Positions 1 through 9,443 are shown, counted from the stretch's first letter. The stretch is DNA of 64,000 nucleotides from an uncultured Duncaniella sp. (GCA_910576785.1 CAJTJG010000015.1:1-64000), one strand, 5' to 3'. Numbers and translations: made by a program. The notes: generated by a model not told the origin, from the letters alone.

Positions 1-397
1 TGAACTGGCAAACTGGTTATATATGCATCCCGTGGCTTTGATAGCCAATAATAACTCTCATTGCAGGGATATTTCTCAACAAAAAGTCTTCCGACCACTA
101 TAACCCTTCGGGACTCCCAGGCCTTTACGCACAACAAAGACCTCAGCTCCTAAAGCCTTCTGTTTCCTCCCCTACCGCGAAGCCCAAAAAAACTTTTGTT
201 TCTTCTGCATACCTTCTGTCCCTTCTGTTTCTTGTTATATTGCTCTAAATGCCGGCACTCAACCAAAATCAGGGAAATTATAAAAAAAACTTTTGTCACT
301 TTTGTCCCCTTTTGGTCCTTTTGTTTCCTTCTATCAAGGGGCGAGGGTAGTGTCCCGTCTCATAGCGAAAGGGGGGACGGATGAGACAAAAAGCAGA
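1..397. other. Left-edge non-coding region
   Basis: No convincing gene is visible here. The stretch holds one copy of the composite intergenic repeat (about 111-245) and, at 290-345, a pyrimidine-rich segment made of cttttgtc/ccttttg units that resembles one arm of the palindromic repeat family seen at 5159, 25025 and 33411. The two short ORFs on the + strand are low-complexity Phe/Cys-rich translations of these repeats and are not credible proteins. Confidence 0.6.
111..245 (+). repeat. Composite intergenic repeat, copy A
   Basis: This shares long blocks with 7747-7805, 21833-21935 and 25110-25390: a 'tttacgcacaaca..cctcagctcctaaa' block (124-152), then 'ccgcgaagccc', an A-tract, and the pyrimidine-rich 'cttttgtttcttctgc' block ending in 'gttatattgctc'. 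The start at 111 (ttcgggactcccag) is the reverse complement of a piece of copy D near 25180. Function is unknown; it is not coding. Confidence 0.75.
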
Positions 398-428
398 CTC
401 CCCCGGGGCGGAAAATGCCTCGGGGGAG
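398..428 (-). terminator. Rho-independent terminator of gapA
   Basis: Arms at 398-409 and 417-428 pair over 12 bp with one mismatch and a 7-nt loop. Read on the minus strand the hairpin is followed by a T-run (tgctttttg). It sits 30 nt beyond the gapA stop codon, the expected place for its 3' end. Confidence 0.75.
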
Positions 429-458
429 CCGTGTCCTATAAAGATTCAGCGGGCTGGA

Positions 459-1469
<1,011 letters not shown>

Positions 1470-1588
1470 TTAAAGAAAAATTGAGTTTTATTCTTCAGTT
1501 TGAAATTTTTCCTATTGTAAGTTGGGAACGTGGGGGGCCATGCCGGACATCAGACCGGCCGAGGATACCGCCTCTGTTTTGACCGCCA

Positions 1589-1596
1589 CAAAAGTA
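1589..1596 (-). promoter_or_regulatory. Bacteroidetes -7 box for gapA
   Basis: TACTTTTG on the minus strand fits the TAnnTTTG consensus. No clear TTTG -33 element is seen at normal spacing. It would give a 5' leader of roughly 115 nt. Confidence 0.5.
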
Positions 1597-1720
1597 CAAA
1601 CTTTTTCATAATTGAGGAACATTTTTATTGTAAAAATTATGGTCAGTTTTGCTATTTTTTAGGTTATTTGGCTTATGTTGGCCTATATCTCCTGCGCGGG
1701 TTAAAAAATGAGACAGAGTC

Positions 1721-1753
1721 TTGCGATTTATCAAAATATTATTCGTAACTTTG
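1721..1753 (+). promoter_or_regulatory. Promoter of mscL
   Basis: TAACTTTG at 1746-1753 matches the Bacteroidetes -7 consensus exactly, with TTG at 1721 as a plausible -33 element at the right distance. The start codon of mscL follows 46 nt later. Confidence 0.7.
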
Positions 1754-1799
1754 TGCCAAATTGTATTTTTTGAAAACAAACTGAAAAAACCTCTCTACT

Positions 1800-2234
1800 A
1801 TGGCCTTTCTTAAGGAGTTCAAGGAATTTGCCATGCGTGGCAATGTGATAGATATGGCCGTCGGTGTTGTCATCGGCGGCGCGTTTGGCAAGATCATCTC
1901 ATCGCTGGTCGATGATATCATAATGCCCCTCGTAGGCGTGGCCACCGGAGGAATGAACTTCACCGACTACAAGCTCGTCATACAGCAGGCCGTGGTCGAT
2001 GGCCAGACACAGGAGATCCTCAAGCCCGAAGTGTCGCTCAACTGGGGCACATGGGTGCAGACACTCGTCGACTTCCTCATCGTCGCATTCTGCATCTTCG
2101 TGGCCATCAAGGCCATCAACCAGCTCAAGCGCCAGAAGCAGGAGGAACCCGCACCCGAAGCTCCCGCCGAGCCATCCAAGGAGGAAGTGCTCCTCACCGA
2201 GATACGCGACCTCCTCAGGGAGCAGAAAAAATAA
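1800..2234 (+). CDS. mscL: Large-conductance mechanosensitive channel MscL
   Basis: MscL is an inner-membrane homopentamer that opens under membrane tension to release solutes on osmotic downshock. The 144-residue protein has the family layout: short N-terminal amphipathic helix ([15 protein letters not shown]), TM1 with the glycine/alanine-rich pore stretch ([22 protein letters not shown], split around residues 22-43), a periplasmic loop, TM2 (about 84-104, [20 protein letters not shown] in outline) and a charged cytoplasmic C-terminal helix ending in a coiled-coil-like segment. A Pro/Ala/Glu-rich linker near 115-127 separates TM2 from that bundle. It is monocistronic. Confidence 0.97.
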   Translation: MAFLKEFKEFAMRGNVIDMAVGVVIGGAFGKIISSLVDDIIMPLVGVATGGMNFTDYKLVIQQAVVDGQTQEILKPEVSLNWGTWVQTLVDFLIVAFCIFVAIKAINQLKRQKQEEPAPEAPAEPSKEEVLLTEIRDLLREQKK

Positions 2235-2249
2235 TCCGCAGTGCGCCGC

Positions 2250-2282
2250 GTCCGGACACGGGGCTCCGCGCCATGTCCGGAC
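2250..2282 (+). terminator. Possible terminator hairpin after mscL
   Basis: A 9-bp perfect stem (gtccggaca / tgtccggac) encloses a 15-nt loop 15 nt after the mscL stop. There is no T-run, so rho-independent termination is uncertain. Confidence 0.35.
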
Positions 2283-2345
2283 AGCAGCCCGGATCCAAAA
2301 CCAGGATTGAGTTTATTTCAACCTTAAAAACATACAACCTATATC

Positions 2346-2714
2346 ATGAGACTCTCTTTGCGTGCCCTCGGATGCCTCATCTGCATCCCGGCCCTCGCAG
2401 CAATGGCCGACACCACTGTCACCACCACCGTGGACGGTGTCCAGGCGCCCGGATCGCTCGCCAGGATCACCTTCGACGGTGACAACGTCACCCTTACCTA
2501 CGACGACAATTCCACCCAGGTGGCCGACATGTCGCTCGTCAGCGTAGCCCTCGACCACGACGGCTCCCAGAGCGGCATAGCCGACAGTGTGATCAACGAC
2601 CCCGTGAAGCCCTCCGGCGTATACAACCTCAAGGGACAGCGCCTCGGCGACACCCCCGAAGGCCTCTCCACTGGCTTCTATATTGTCAACGGTGAAAAGA
2701 TATTCGTGAAATGA
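2346..2714 (+). CDS. Secreted small protein with T9SS-like C-terminal tail
   Basis: This is a 122-residue protein with a signal peptide (about residues 1-21, cleaving after AMA). The middle is a Thr/Asp-rich beta-strand segment. The end (GVYNLKGQR ... GFYIVNGEKIFVK) follows the pattern G(I/V)Y(N/D)(L/I)xGQRV...GxYIVNGKKxxVK that recurs at the C-termini of secreted Bacteroidales proteins and resembles type IX sorting domains. Whether this organism has that system cannot be judged here. Its stop overlaps the start of the pectate lyase gene (ATGA at 2711-2714), so the two are probably co-translated and act together. No enzymatic function can be assigned. Confidence 0.75.
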   Translation: MRLSLRALGCLICIPALAAMADTTVTTTVDGVQAPGSLARITFDGDNVTLTYDDNSTQVADMSLVSVALDHDGSQSGIADSVINDPVKPSGVYNLKGQRLGDTPEGLSTGFYIVNGEKIFVK

Positions 2715-5098
2715 AAGCATACGCATCACTCATGCGCACCCTGCTCGGATGCGCGTTCCTGACCATGTCCATGGGCATGCAGGCCGAGACGTGGGACTTC
2801 TCCTCCGTATCATCCACCGACCGCGCCAACCTCGACGCCGACCCCGCCAACTGGACCTACGAGTCGTCAAACGACCGCTGGAAAAACCAGACCGTATTCA
2901 CAGCCTCACCCCTCAAGGCCAACGACGTGGAGCTACAGTTCGCCAAAGGCCTCCTTGTCACCGTCACCGGCGCCGACAATGTGCGCATCGACAACAAGAA
3001 AGGCTCGCTGACCCTCAACAAGGCCGCAGCCGTCATCACGATCCCCGGACTCAAGGCCGGCGACGTCGTCACCATCGACGCCGGATCCTCCAACAGCAAG
3101 ACCGCCCGCAAGCTCGAGCCCACCAACCTCGACATCACATCCGGATTCACCGAATCGGCATCCCGCCAGACCAACTCCGGCAAGGTCATAGCCGACGGCG
3201 ACGTGACCTTCAAGGCCACAGGCGGATTCTACGTCTACTCCATCACCGCGGGCGACAACACCCAGGGCCCCGGCACCGGCGACACCCCCTCGGCCGACCA
3301 CTCCGTAGCCATGAACCCCATGGCCAACCAGATGACACTCACCACCACCGCCAACGACGTGAAATACTACAACACCGCCGACCTCGCCGAAGTGAGCATC
3401 GACAAGGTGGAGGGCGTGGTGACCGTCACACCCAAGGCCGGCGACTGGAACGACTCCTTCGCCCGCACCGTCAAGGCCATCAACTTCACAAAAGCACCTG
3501 CCACAGGCAGCGAGGGCGACATCACCAACCGCGGCGTCAACATCACCGAGAGCAAAGGCTGGCTCCAGTCGCTCTACGCCAAGTGGGACATCATGCCCGG
3601 AGCCACATCCTACAACGTATATATTAAAGGTGGCCGCTTTGCCGACTACACCCGCGTGGACAGCGAACTCATACGCGACTACGGCACCTATGGACGCGTC
3701 GACATCCCCGGCCTCGCCCAGGGCGTCTATGCCATACGCGTGGTGCCCGTAAGCTCCGGAGCCGAGGACGCATCATCGGCCAGCGACGTCACCGACATCA
3801 CCGTGAAACCCTTCGACCGCTCCGGATTCGCATTCCACAACTTCTCAGGCGTGGGCGCCTACAAGGACAACGGCGAGCTCAAGGACGAAGCCCGCGTGCT
3901 CTACGTCACCGCCGCCACAGCCAAGACCTGCAAGCTCAACGTCCGCCAGAAGAGCAACGACACCACCGGCACAGAGTTCACCGGACTCCAGGCCATCATC
4001 ACAGCCTACCAGAAAGGCTACGAGACACGCCCCCTCGACGTGCGTATCATCGGCACCATCCGTGACACCGACATGGACAAGCTGGGCAGCTCGGCCGAAG
4101 GCCTCCAGATCAAAGGCAAGAACAACACCTCACCGATGAACATCACCGTCGAGGGCATAGGCGACGACGCAGCCATATGGGGCTTCGGCATCCTTGTCCG
4201 CGCATGCAACTCCGTTGAGCTCAGCAACTTCGCCGTGATGCTCTGCATGGACGACTGCATCTCGCTCGACACTGACAACTACCACTGCTGGATACACCAT
4301 CTGGACGTCTTCTACGGCAAGACCGGCGGCGCCAACGACCAGGCCAAGGGCGACGGCGCCATCGACGTCAAGACCAACTCGCAGTACATCACCATAGCCT
4401 ACAATCACTTCTGGGACACCGGCAAGTCATCACTCTGCGGCATGACCTCCGAGAAAGGCCCCAACTACATCGACTATCACCACAACTGGTTTGACCACAG
4501 CGACTCGCGCCATCCCCGCGTGCGCACCATGACAGTCCACGTGTGGAACAACTACTACGACGGCGTGGCCAAATACGGCGTAGGCGCCACCATGGGCAGC
4601 AGCGTCTTCGTGGAGCGCAACTTCTACCGCCACACCAAAGACCCCATGCTCATATCTCGTCAGGGCACCGACGCCAAGGGCGACGGCACATTCTCAAAAG
4701 AGAACGGAGGCATGATCAAGAGCTTCGGCAACCTCTATGCCGAGAAAGGATCATCGTCCAACTACACCGTCATCACCCAGATGCAGTCCCCCACAAGCTT
4801 CGACTGCTTCCAGGCCGACACCCGCGATGAGCGTGTCCCCGACACATACAAATGCCTCGTGGGCGGCACCACCTACAACAACTTCGACACCGATCCCGAC
4901 CTGATGTATCCCTACACCCCCGTCGAGGCCATCGATGTCCCCGCCGCAGTCACAGGCTACTACGGCGCCGGACGCCTCAACAAGGGCGACTTCCGCTTCG
5001 ACCTCAACTACAGCGGAGCCGACACCGACTACAGTGTCAACAAGGAACTCAAGGCCGCACTCCAGGACTACAAGTCATCCCTCAAAGGCTTCTTCTGA
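2711..5098 (+). CDS. Secreted pectate lyase, PL1-like
   Basis: This 795-residue secreted protein is predicted to cleave polygalacturonate by beta-elimination. It begins with a signal peptide (about 1-25). Residues about 26-180 form an Asn/Thr-rich beta-sandwich-like module, about 283-375 look like a fibronectin type III domain (GYTxVxxYxI-style spacing), and about 380-780 form the right-handed parallel beta helix. Family marks in the helix are MDDCISLDTDN, GDGAIDVKTNS (calcium-binding acidic strand) and SDSRHPRVR near residue 600, which carries the catalytic Arg of the PL1 family. It overlaps the upstream secreted gene by 4 nt. No SusC/SusD pair is nearby, so it is not in a standard polysaccharide utilisation locus. 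Confidence 0.88.
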   Translation: MKAYASLMRTLLGCAFLTMSMGMQAETWDFSSVSSTDRANLDADPANWTYESSNDRWKNQTVFTASPLKANDVELQFAKGLLVTVTGADNVRIDNKKGSLTLNKAAAVITIPGLKAGDVVTIDAGSSNSKTARKLEPTNLDITSGFTESASRQTNSGKVIADGDVTFKATGGFYVYSITAGDNTQGPGTGDTPSADHSVAMNPMANQMTLTTTANDVKYYNTADLAEVSIDKVEGVVTVTPKAGDWNDSFARTVKAINFTKAPATGSEGDITNRGVNITESKGWLQSLYAKWDIMPGATSYNVYIKGGRFADYTRVDSELIRDYGTYGRVDIPGLAQGVYAIRVVPVSSGAEDASSASDVTDITVKPFDRSGFAFHNFSGVGAYKDNGELKDEARVLYVTAATAKTCKLNVRQKSNDTTGTEFTGLQAIITAYQKGYETRPLDVRIIGTIRDTDMDKLGSSAEGLQIKGKNNTSPMNITVEGIGDDAAIWGFGILVRACNSVELSNFAVMLCMDDCISLDTDNYHCWIHHLDVFYGKTGGANDQAKGDGAIDVKTNSQYITIAYNHFWDTGKSSLCGMTSEKGPNYIDYHHNWFDHSDSRHPRVRTMTVHVWNNYYDGVAKYGVGATMGSSVFVERNFYRHTKDPMLISRQGTDAKGDGTFSKENGGMIKSFGNLYAEKGSSSNYTVITQMQSPTSFDCFQADTRDERVPDTYKCLVGGTTYNNFDTDPDLMYPYTPVEAIDVPAAVTGYYGAGRLNKGDFRFDLNYSGADTDYSVNKELKAALQDYKSSLKGFF

Positions 5099-5158
5099 GC
5101 CTTGAAATGATCCCGATCCATCTGTCATAATTGACAGAAGGCGGTGTGTCAAAACATA

Positions 5159-5270
5159 GAAGGATACAAAAGGACGAAGAAGGGACAAAAGTGACAAAAT
5201 ATTAATTATCTGAGCAATAATTAATTACCTTCTGTCGCTTTTGTCCCTTCTTCGTCCTTTTGTATCCTTC
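5159..5270. repeat. Long palindromic intergenic repeat (33-bp perfect arms)
   Basis: The left arm 5159-5191 and right arm 5238-5270 are exact reverse complements over 33 bp, with a 46-nt AT-rich loop. Partial pairing extends outside: gtcataattgaca-type sequence occurs at 5123-5136 and 5271-5283. Related elements are at 25025-25088 and 33411-33522, and single arms lie at 11264-11319 and about 290-345. The arms are Pur/Pyr-segregated (gga-aaa-gac units). It lies between the pectate lyase and pta genes and could act as a transcript 3'-end structure. Confidence 0.85.
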
Positions 5271-5322
5271 TGTCAATTATGACACGGCTCCTACTGTATT
5301 TCGGCGCTCACCTCATTTTTTT

Positions 5323-5353
5323 TTTGCCGTTGGGTGAAATCTTTGTAACTTTG
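5323..5353 (+). promoter_or_regulatory. Promoter of pta-ackA
   Basis: TTTG at 5323-5326, a 19-nt spacer, and TAACTTTG at 5346-5353 give a full Bacteroidetes promoter. The leader to the pta start is about 65 nt. Confidence 0.8.
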
Positions 5354-5423
5354 CGCATACATAATTGTCAGTTCCCGAAACCGGAAAAAACATATAATCT
5401 ATAAAATAATACCAAGACACCTC

Positions 5424-6440
5424 ATGGGACTTTTTGAAAAACTTACCGCGAAGGCCAAAGCCTCGCGCCAGCGCATTGTCCTCCCCGAAGGCACAGAACC
5501 CCGCACACTCACAGCAGCCGACCGCATCATCAGCGAAGGCATAGCCGACGTCATCCTCATCGGCGACCCCAAGGAGATCCTCACCATGGCCTCCGAGCTC
5601 AAGCTCGCCAATATTGAGCACGCCACCATCGTCAATCCCGCCGACGAGAAAGTCATCGACAAATACGCCCCCCTCTTCTTCGAGCTCCGCAAGAAGAAAG
5701 GCATCTCCATGGAAGAGGCCCGCATGACCACTGCCAACCCCCTCTATCTCGGATGCCTCATGATCAAGGCCGGCGACGCCGACGGTCAGGTGGCCGGAGC
5801 CCTCAACACCACAGGCAACGTGCTCCGCGCAGCCTTCCAGGTCATCAAGACCATGCCCGGCATCAACGTCGTGTCAGGCGCATTCGTGATGGTGCTCCCC
5901 GAGGACTCACCCTTCGGCACCAACGGCCTCCTCATATTCGCCGACTGCGCCGTCATCCCCGATCCCACAGCCCCCGAGCTTGCCCAGATAGCCGTATCAG
6001 CCGCCCAGACCGCCCGCGACATCGCCGGAATGGAACCCCGTGTGGCCATCCTCAGCTTCTCCACCAAGGGCAGCGCCAAGCATGAGCGCATCGACAAGGT
6101 GATCGAAGCCACAAAGATAGCCCAGAAGATGGCCCCCGACGTAGTGATCGACGGCGAGCTCCAGGCCGACGCAGCACTCGTGCCCAGCGTAGCCAACAGC
6201 AAGGCACCCAACAGCCCCCTCTCCGGCCGTGCCAACGTCCTCGTATTCCCCTCCCTCGAAGTCGGCAACATCGCCTACAAGCTCGTGCAGCGTCTCGGCG
6301 GCGTTGAGGCAGTAGGTCCCGTCCTCCAGGGCCTCGCAGCTCCCGTCAACGACCTCTCCCGCGGATGCTTCCCCGAGGATATCTACAAGACCGTCATCAT
6401 CACCTGCAACCAGGCCATCGGTCTCAAGGAAAACAAATAA
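5424..6440 (+). CDS. pta: Phosphate acetyltransferase
   Basis: This cytosolic enzyme interconverts acetyl-CoA and acetyl phosphate, the first step of acetate formation. At 338 residues it is the short, single-domain PTA type lacking the N-terminal DRTGG/regulatory part of the long enterobacterial form. Conserved blocks include VLPEGTEPRT near the N-terminus, NPLYLGCLMIKAGDADGQVAGA (around residues 103-125), and the C-terminal region LVFPSLEVGNIAYKLVQRL with GPVLQGLAAPVNDLSRG. It is followed 17 nt later by ackA, forming the classical acetate operon from the promoter at 5323-5353. Confidence 0.96.
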   Translation: MGLFEKLTAKAKASRQRIVLPEGTEPRTLTAADRIISEGIADVILIGDPKEILTMASELKLANIEHATIVNPADEKVIDKYAPLFFELRKKKGISMEEARMTTANPLYLGCLMIKAGDADGQVAGALNTTGNVLRAAFQVIKTMPGINVVSGAFVMVLPEDSPFGTNGLLIFADCAVIPDPTAPELAQIAVSAAQTARDIAGMEPRVAILSFSTKGSAKHERIDKVIEATKIAQKMAPDVVIDGELQADAALVPSVANSKAPNSPLSGRANVLVFPSLEVGNIAYKLVQRLGGVEAVGPVLQGLAAPVNDLSRGCFPEDIYKTVIITCNQAIGLKENK

Positions 6441-6457
6441 AAAAATCTGAGTATACA

Positions 6458-7654
6458 ATGAAGATATTAGTGCTAAACTGCGGCAGCAGTTCTGTGAAAT
6501 ACAAGCTCATCGACACGACCGGTGACAATGTGATGGCCGAAGGCGGAGTAGAGAAGATCGGCCTCCCCGACGGATTCCTCAAATACAAGAAAGCCGACGG
6601 CTCCAAGGCCGTCATCGACCTCGGCCTCGTGGACCATCTCGGAGCCGTCAAGGCCGTCCTCAACCTCCTCACCGATCCCGCCGAGGGTTGCATCAGCAGC
6701 TTCGACGAGATTGACGCCGTAGGCCACCGCGTGGTGCATGGCGCCGAGAAGTTCAGCGAGAGCGTCCTCATCACCGACGAGGTCAAGGACATGATCAAGC
6801 AGTGCTACGACATAGCCCCCCTCCACAACCCCGCCAACATGACCGGCATCGACGCCATCACCGAGCTCATGCCCGGTGTGCCCCAGGTAGCCGTGTTCGA
6901 CACCGCATTCCATCAGACCATGCCCGCCAAGGCATTCATGTACGCGCTCCCCTACAAATACTACAAGGAGGACGGCGTGCGCCGCTACGGCTTCCACGGC
7001 ACAAGCCACCGCTACGTATCCCAGCGCGTGTGCGAGTTCCTCGGCGTGGACCCCAAGGACCAGAAGATCATCACATGCCACATCGGCAACGGCGGCTCCA
7101 TCACAGCCGTAGAGGGTGGCAAGAGCGTCGACACCTCCATGGGTCTCACACCCACCGAAGGCCTCATGATGGGCACACGTGTGGGCGACGTCGATCCCGG
7201 AGCGCTCGTCTACCTCATGCTCAAGCACAACCTCTCCGCCGCCGACGTCCAGAAGCTCATCAACAAGGAGAGCGGTATGCTCGGCATCAGCGAGATATCC
7301 AGCGACATGCGCGAGATCGAAGCTGCCGTCAACAACGGCGACGAGCGTGCCAAGCTCGGCCTCGACATGTACGAGAACCGCATCACCAAATACATCGGAG
7401 CATATGCCGCCGAGATGGGCGGTGTGGACATCATCGTATTCACCGGAGGAGTAGGTGAGAACCAGACCTCGCTCCGCGCCAGCGTCTGCGAGCCCCTCGC
7501 ATTCATGGGCGTCAAGCTCGCCCCCGAGCTCAACGACGGTCTCCGTGGCAAGGAGGCAGTCATCTCCGCACCCGACTCAAAGGTGAAAGTGGTGGTGATA
7601 CCTACCGACGAGGAGCTCATGATAGCCCGCGACACCGAAGCCCTCGTGAAGTAA
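6458..7654 (+). CDS. ackA: Acetate kinase
   Basis: Acetate kinase converts acetyl phosphate plus ADP to acetate plus ATP, completing acetate fermentation with pta. The 398-residue length is normal. The N-terminal motif LVLNCGSSSVKYKL (residues 4-17) and the second family signature around YRRYGFHGTSHRYVS-like sequence are present, as are GNGGS and the DTSMGLTPTEGLMMGTRVGD block of the ASKHA fold. I chose the ATG at 6458 because the conserved MKILVLNCGSSS begins there; an in-frame upstream extension runs back into pta. Confidence 0.97.
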   Translation: MKILVLNCGSSSVKYKLIDTTGDNVMAEGGVEKIGLPDGFLKYKKADGSKAVIDLGLVDHLGAVKAVLNLLTDPAEGCISSFDEIDAVGHRVVHGAEKFSESVLITDEVKDMIKQCYDIAPLHNPANMTGIDAITELMPGVPQVAVFDTAFHQTMPAKAFMYALPYKYYKEDGVRRYGFHGTSHRYVSQRVCEFLGVDPKDQKIITCHIGNGGSITAVEGGKSVDTSMGLTPTEGLMMGTRVGDVDPGALVYLMLKHNLSAADVQKLINKESGMLGISEISSDMREIEAAVNNGDERAKLGLDMYENRITKYIGAYAAEMGGVDIIVFTGGVGENQTSLRASVCEPLAFMGVKLAPELNDGLRGKEAVISAPDSKVKVVVIPTDEELMIARDTEALVK

Positions 7655-7688
7655 GCACACAGCCGTCTGTATAACAATTTACAGAAAG

Positions 7689-7737
7689 AAACAGAAAGTC
7701 CCTATAATGCGTTCCGCATTATAGGGACTTTCTGTTT
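7689..7737 (+). terminator. Strong 23-bp hairpin after ackA
   Basis: Arms 7689-7711 and 7715-7737 are exact reverse complements with a 3-nt loop, 34 nt past the ackA stop. The core (ctataatgcg/cgcattatag) is the perfect version of the imperfect 'ctaatgcg...cgttatag' palindrome found at 21907, 25125 and 25362. It may both end the pta-ackA transcript and represent a repeat family member. No T-run follows. Confidence 0.6.
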
Positions 7738-7746
7738 CCACCCCTA

Positions 7747-7805
7747 CCGCGAAGCCCCAAAAAAACTTTTGTTTCTTCTGCATACCTTCTGTCCCTTCTG
7801 TTTCC
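7747..7805 (+). repeat. Composite intergenic repeat, copy B
   Basis: It carries the 'ccgcgaagcccc' + A-tract + 'cttttgtttcttctgc' + 'cttctgtcccttctgttt' block shared with copies A, C and D. The palindrome at 7689-7737 is immediately upstream, whereas in copies C and D the palindrome lies downstream of this block. Confidence 0.75.
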
Positions 7806-7884
7806 TCCCCAACCGCGGTAGATTGTATTTTCCGATAACCATTTTATCCTCCGGCTTGTTATACTGTCATAACAAAAATTTGCT

Positions 7885-7892
7885 TACTTTTG
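7885..7892 (+). promoter_or_regulatory. -7 box for the 7908 outer-membrane gene
   Basis: TACTTTTG fits the consensus and ends 15 nt before the ATG. It shows that the in-frame TTG at 7890 cannot be the start, since it lies inside the promoter. Confidence 0.6.
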
Positions 7893-7907
7893 CATCACAT
7901 TATCCAT

Positions 7908-8576
7908 ATGAGAAGATACCTGCTCGCCATACTGATACTCCTCTCCTCATCGGCAGCCGTCACAGCCGGAGGGAAAGACCCCTACGATCTGGGCCACGCC
8001 TCGCGCTTCAGGCTCGGGCTCAACTTCCAGTTCACATCCTTCCGCACATGGCAGATCGACTTCGGGTGCCACTACATGGTCACACCCTGGCTCGGTCTCG
8101 GCGCAAGCCTGGGCGGATGGCGGCAGTATGGACAGTGGAACTCGCCCGAGGGGCCCAACTGGTGGGTGCTAAAGAGCGACCGCCATGTCAGCAACGTCTT
8201 TCTGCGCCCCTCGCTTCTCCTCACCACCCCCACGCTCTGGCGCATAGGCAAGACCGAATGGGGACTCATGGCCAACCCCGGAGTGATGCTCAACGTCCCC
8301 AACCAGCGCGTCACCATCGAGAAGTCAAACGACTGGGACTATGAAGACCAGGAACACATCTCCTCATCCCGCGGCAAATGGTGTGCCCTCGACTGCCGGT
8401 TGGGACTATACCTCCGTGCCGGAAAGGTCTACATCATGGCCGGCTACATCCTCTCCAACCTCGAGATCTACAGCTATTACAGAAACATGGAGTACGATGG
8501 TGTCAAATTCAGCGACTACTATCCCCGCCGCAAAGGCCTGCAGGGAGGATTCGTCACCATCTCATACAACTTTTGA
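7908..8576 (+). CDS. Small outer-membrane beta-barrel-like protein
   Basis: This is an uncharacterised 222-residue protein with a signal peptide (MRRYLLAILILLSSSAAVTAG, 21 residues in outline, cleavage near residue 20). The rest is alternating hydrophobic/polar strands rich in Gly, Tyr and Trp, ending in the aromatic ISYNF typical of outer-membrane barrels. The segment WQIDFGCHYM...LGLGASLG aligns by eye with WQMDAGVAYF...IGVRASLG in the protein at 25478, so the two are paralogs. It lies 3 nt upstream of the next gene, with which it is probably co-transcribed. Substrate or role is unknown. Confidence 0.7.
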   Translation: MRRYLLAILILLSSSAAVTAGGKDPYDLGHASRFRLGLNFQFTSFRTWQIDFGCHYMVTPWLGLGASLGGWRQYGQWNSPEGPNWWVLKSDRHVSNVFLRPSLLLTTPTLWRIGKTEWGLMANPGVMLNVPNQRVTIEKSNDWDYEDQEHISSSRGKWCALDCRLGLYLRAGKVYIMAGYILSNLEIYSYYRNMEYDGVKFSDYYPRRKGLQGGFVTISYNF

Positions 8577-8579
8577 TCA

Positions 8580-9443
8580 ATGCCACTCACTGACCGCATC
8601 ACATCATTTCTCACCCACACGGCCTCCACGGCCAAAAGCCTCCTGAAGCTCGCCCTCGCTTCACGCCCCGGCAGCATCACGCCCGTGGCATCACCCGCCG
8701 ACAGACTCATCATCATGGGCAACGGCCCCTCACTGGCAGACAACATACGCGAGGATATGCCACTGCTCACATCGCACCCCGCCATGGCCGTCAATTTCGC
8801 GGCCAACGCACCCGAATTCACCGCCCTGCGCCCCGACTACTACCTCCTGGCCGACCCCCACTTCTTCGAGGGATTGGAAACCGACCCCAACGTGAAGCGC
8901 CTGTACGACAGATTCACACACGACGTCACATGGCCCATGACGCTCTTTGTCCCCGCAGAACGTGCCTCATATGCCTCACGGCTTATCGGCAACACCTGTA
9001 TCAGGATAGAGACATTCAGCTTCATCGGCATCGAGGGATACGGATGGTTCGAACGCGCCGTCTACCGCAGTCGCCGCGGCATGCCCCGTCCGCGCAACGT
9101 CCTCGTCCCCGCCATCATGACCGGCATATGGCTCGGCTACAAGGAGATCTACATACTCGGAGCCGACCACTCATGGATGAAGACACTCGAGGTGGACGAC
9201 GACAACATGGTGGTCACCGTCCAGCCGCATTTCTACGAGGACAACGACAAGGAGCGCAAGCGCGTCACGTCAGTCTACCGCAACGTGCGCCTCCACGACA
9301 TCCTGCTCAGCTTTCACCTCGCCTTCAGGAGCTACCACGCCATAGCCGCCTACGCACGCCGGCAGGGGGTAGCCATCTACAACTCCACCCCCGGCTCATT
9401 CATCGACGCCTTCCCGCGCCGCCCTCTCCGGGCAGGAATGTAG
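8580..9443 (+). CDS. MptE-like / GT42-like Rossmann protein
   Basis: This 287-residue soluble protein carries the motif GNGPSL at residues 47-52 and a second block GIWLGYKEIYILGADHSW. The same pair of motifs (GNGPSL near the N-terminus, then GYKEIYxxGxD) occurs in the DUF115/MptE-like family and in CstI/II-type sialyltransferases of family GT42, which use CMP-sugars. It is therefore probably a nucleotide- or nucleotide-sugar-dependent enzyme acting on surface glycan, but I cannot tell which. It sits directly after a small outer-membrane protein gene and no other glycosyltransferase is adjacent. The start at 8580 follows 3 nt after the previous stop. Confidence 0.65.
   Translation: MPLTDRITSFLTHTASTAKSLLKLALASRPGSITPVASPADRLIIMGNGPSLADNIREDMPLLTSHPAMAVNFAANAPEFTALRPDYYLLADPHFFEGLETDPNVKRLYDRFTHDVTWPMTLFVPAERASYASRLIGNTCIRIETFSFIGIEGYGWFERAVYRSRRGMPRPRNVLVPAIMTGIWLGYKEIYILGADHSWMKTLEVDDDNMVVTVQPHFYEDNDKERKRVTSVYRNVRLHDILLSFHLAFRSYHAIAAYARRQGVAIYNSTPGSFIDAFPRRPLRAGM

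Noticed and set aside
196..384. Short Phe/Cys-rich ORF at the left edge
   Set aside because: Translation of the pyrimidine-rich repeat copy A; similar peptides arise at every copy.
5159..5270. Repeats considered as a CRISPR array
   Set aside because: The repeats are inverted, single at each locus and dispersed, without regular spacers or cas genes.
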